From assembly GCA_945860085.1 (NCBI GenBank), contig CAMAPJ010000021.1:1-34842 (forward strand): DNA of 34,842 bases, written 5' to 3'. Each line of letters begins with the position of its first letter. Position 1 is the first letter of the stretch. The stretch is from Synechococcus sp. UW140 (GTDB lineage: Bacteria > Cyanobacteriota > Cyanobacteriia > PCC-6307 > Cyanobiaceae). The notes below the pieces were generated by a model that ran no database searches, was not told where the DNA came from, and worked only from the letters and a program-made list of their open reading frames with translations. This document shows, in pieces, positions 33,562 to 34,842 of the stretch. The translations under genes and the position numbers were made by a program.

Positions 33562-34257
33562 TCAGGAGCGCAGGCCTTCGAGGAAGCGGTCCATGGCCCG
33601 GAGGCTGCGCCCGACCCCGGGAGCAGCGCCGCCTGCCAGGGCTTCGGCCTGCTGCTCGGGATCTGGCCGGGTCTCAAACTCGGCCACAAAACGGTGGCCA
33701 TCGGCGTCGCGGCGGTAGAGGGCCCAGGGCGCCGGGAAGGCCCGTTTCAGGGCGCCGCCATCGAGGGGAAGCAGGGCGTAGGCGCTTTGCCAGCCAGATA
33801 GAAAGCCCTTGCGGCGTTCCCGGGCGACGCTGCCGATGCCGATCGCCGCCTCTTCCAAGCTGCCATTGAGCAGCACCACGGCACCTCCATGGGCAGCGCA
33901 GATCGCTTCAACCTGCCCATAGTCGGCCTGGGCTGGGGCCACCAGGATCAACAGTCCGGCAGTGCTGTCCGCCTGGCTCTGCTGTATGCGTTTCTGGTCG
34001 CCGAGGCTGGCCTGGCGCGGCGCCAGCTCGGGCCGATCCCGCTGGGCCAGGGCCGCGGCGCCGGCATCGGCAAACAGCAGACGCGGATCCCAGCTCTCCC
34101 CCAGGGAAGCCAGGAGGCGCTGGGCCAGGGGTTGGATTTTCAGCCCTTCGAAGCGCAGCTCCACCGTCCAACGACCGGTGGGCTCAGCGCCCAAGGCCTG
34201 GTGCAGGGCGGCGAGGGCCTCGGCCTCGGCCATTCGGAGATCGGCGGGCAACACCAT
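33562..34257 (-). CDS. DUF1995-family protein
   Basis: 231 aa from the ATG at 34257 (MVLPADLRMAEAEALAALHQ), which has AGGA 6 nt upstream; the frame extends further but without family resemblance. Conserved blocks are WTVELRFEGLKIQPLAQRLL, PRLLFADAGAAALAQRD, GLLILVAPAQADYGQVEAIC and AVVLLNGSLEEAAIGIGSVA, with a terminal AMDRFLEGLRS. DUF1995 is shared by cyanobacteria and plastids; plant members such as LPA3 act in photosystem assembly. For the bacterial protein no role is proven. It lies about 100 nt after the cysteine desulfurase gene on the same strand. Confidence 0.82.
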   Translation of the reverse strand: MVLPADLRMAEAEALAALHQALGAEPTGRWTVELRFEGLKIQPLAQRLLASLGESWDPRLLFADAGAAALAQRDRPELAPRQASLGDQKRIQQSQADSTAGLLILVAPAQADYGQVEAICAAHGGAVVLLNGSLEEAAIGIGSVARERRKGFLSGWQSAYALLPLDGGALKRAFPAPWALYRRDADGHRFVAEFETRPDPEQQAEALAGGAAPGVGRSLRAMDRFLEGLRS

Positions 34258-34362
34258 GTCTGTCCTGGTTGGGTCCAACAGCGCCCGGACCCTAGGGCTG
34301 GCGGGCCCAGGCAGCCTGATTTGGAGTGAGCTGGCTTTCAACAAACCAACTGGCCAGGACGT

Positions 34363-34842
34363 TTATGTCGCGTCGCTGAGCTCGGCCTGAACGGCCGCTA
34401 GGGCGGCGCTGACCCGCCCGGGCAAGGTCTCCAATTGCTGGGGGGTGAGCCAGGGACCCAGGCTGAGGCGTAGGCCCGAGCCGGCCTGCTCGGGCGTCCA
34501 GCCCATGGCCTGCAAGACGGGGCTGCCACTGGCCCGGCCGCTGGCGCAGGCCGTGCCGCTGCTCACGGCCAAGCCCCGCCGCCACAGGCCACTGACCAGC
34601 TTGCGCCCCGGTAGGGGCCTGCCGCTGGGGCTGCTCAGCACCAGGCTGAGGTGATGGGGCAGACGCTGCTGGCGGCAGCCGCTGATCGCCACCCCGGCCA
34701 GGGGCTCAAGGGCAGCCAGGAGCCGGTCGCGCTCGGGGCCCAGCGGATCGCGGCCGCCCCAGGCCTGTAGGCGCGCCTGGGCCAGCTGGATGGCGGCAGC
34801 AAAGCCGGCCGCCAGGGCCACCGCCTCGGTGCCACCCCGGCG
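34363..34842 (-). CDS. Cysteine desulfurase-like class V aminotransferase (3' part only)
   Basis: The frame is open to the window edge and reads RRGGTEAVALAAGFAAAIQL, then the C-terminal half of a NifS/IscS-type PLP enzyme: RLPHHLSLVLSSPSGRPLPG, then RGLAVSSGTACASGRASGSP, VLQAMGWTPEQAGSGLRLSL and PQQLETLPGRVSAALAAVQ. The Cys in SSGTACASG is the expected persulfide-forming residue. The enzyme would take sulfur from L-cysteine for Fe-S clusters or thio-cofactors. The PLP-lysine region is outside the window, so sub-type (NifS, IscS or SufS) cannot be fixed; the RGGTE and SSGSACxxG-like spacing favours the NifS/IscS branch. Confidence 0.88.
   Translation of the reverse strand, partial: RRGGTEAVALAAGFAAAIQLAQARLQAWGGRDPLGPERDRLLAALEPLAGVAISGCRQQRLPHHLSLVLSSPSGRPLPGRKLVSGLWRRGLAVSSGTACASGRASGSPVLQAMGWTPEQAGSGLRLSLGPWLTPQQLETLPGRVSAALAAVQAELSDAT

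Overview
This window looks like chromosomal DNA of a high-GC picocyanobacterium (Cyanobium / freshwater or brackish Synechococcus type). The evidence is an ApcD-type allophycocyanin gene, several protein families largely restricted to cyanobacteria (DUF3370-, DUF4090-, DUF1995- and DUF4330-like), HemJ, a CobN-type cobaltochelatase, scattered HIP1 palindromes (GCGATCGC; about seven seen by eye) and dense gene packing. No rRNA, tRNA, CRISPR array, phage gene or intact insertion sequence was seen.

Layout. (a) 1-4.8 kb: start of rpmG (minus, cut by the window edge), pheT (plus), a strong shared hairpin, rlmD-type methyltransferase (minus), apcD (plus) and its terminator. (b) 4.8-6.2 kb: the only long stretch without a convincing gene, about 1.4 kb. 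It is rich in the pentamer GAGAC/GTCTC, with a perfect 16-bp inverted repeat, a 14-bp tandem duplication and a TGGGAC cluster containing a 14-bp palindrome. (c) 6.2-9.4 kb (minus): a secreted DUF3370-type protein followed by a protein joining a ribbon-helix-helix-like N-terminus to a C-terminal J domain. (d) 9.5-14.9 kb (minus): a tightly packed run of DUF2237, gpsA, a PhzF-family gene, a SpoIID-family gene, an Ap4A phosphorylase-like gene and an alternative sigma factor. A small plus-strand gene overlaps the sigma gene's 3' end. (e) 15.0-15.6 kb: two small conserved-looking genes facing each other.

(f) 15.7-25.2 kb: a vitamin B12-linked section. ilvE and metH (B12-dependent methionine synthase) overlap on the minus strand. 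cobN (cobalt insertion for B12 synthesis) is divergent on the plus strand, followed by a picocyanobacterial conserved hypothetical. (g) 25.2-29.8 kb (minus operon): flavin reductase, uvrC, a small secreted protein, hemJ and a PHP-domain phosphoesterase. (h) 29.9-31.3 kb (plus): coaD and, 4 nt later, a coiled-coil protein whose N-terminus resembles actinobacterial SepIVA. (i) 31.4-34.8 kb (minus): cysteine desulfurase (5' end cut), DUF1995, DUF4330 and dacB (PBP4).

Most genes are housekeeping. The features most worth a second look are the motif-rich noncoding island next to the RHH-J protein, the SepIVA-like protein beside coaD, and a recurring pattern of short in-frame tandem repeats (12, 15 or 18 bp) or low-complexity insertions in linkers, signal peptides and tails of otherwise conserved proteins (sigma factor, UvrC, MetH, DacB, the Ap4A phosphorylase and a small secreted protein). 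I see no clear multi-gene defence or biosynthetic system.
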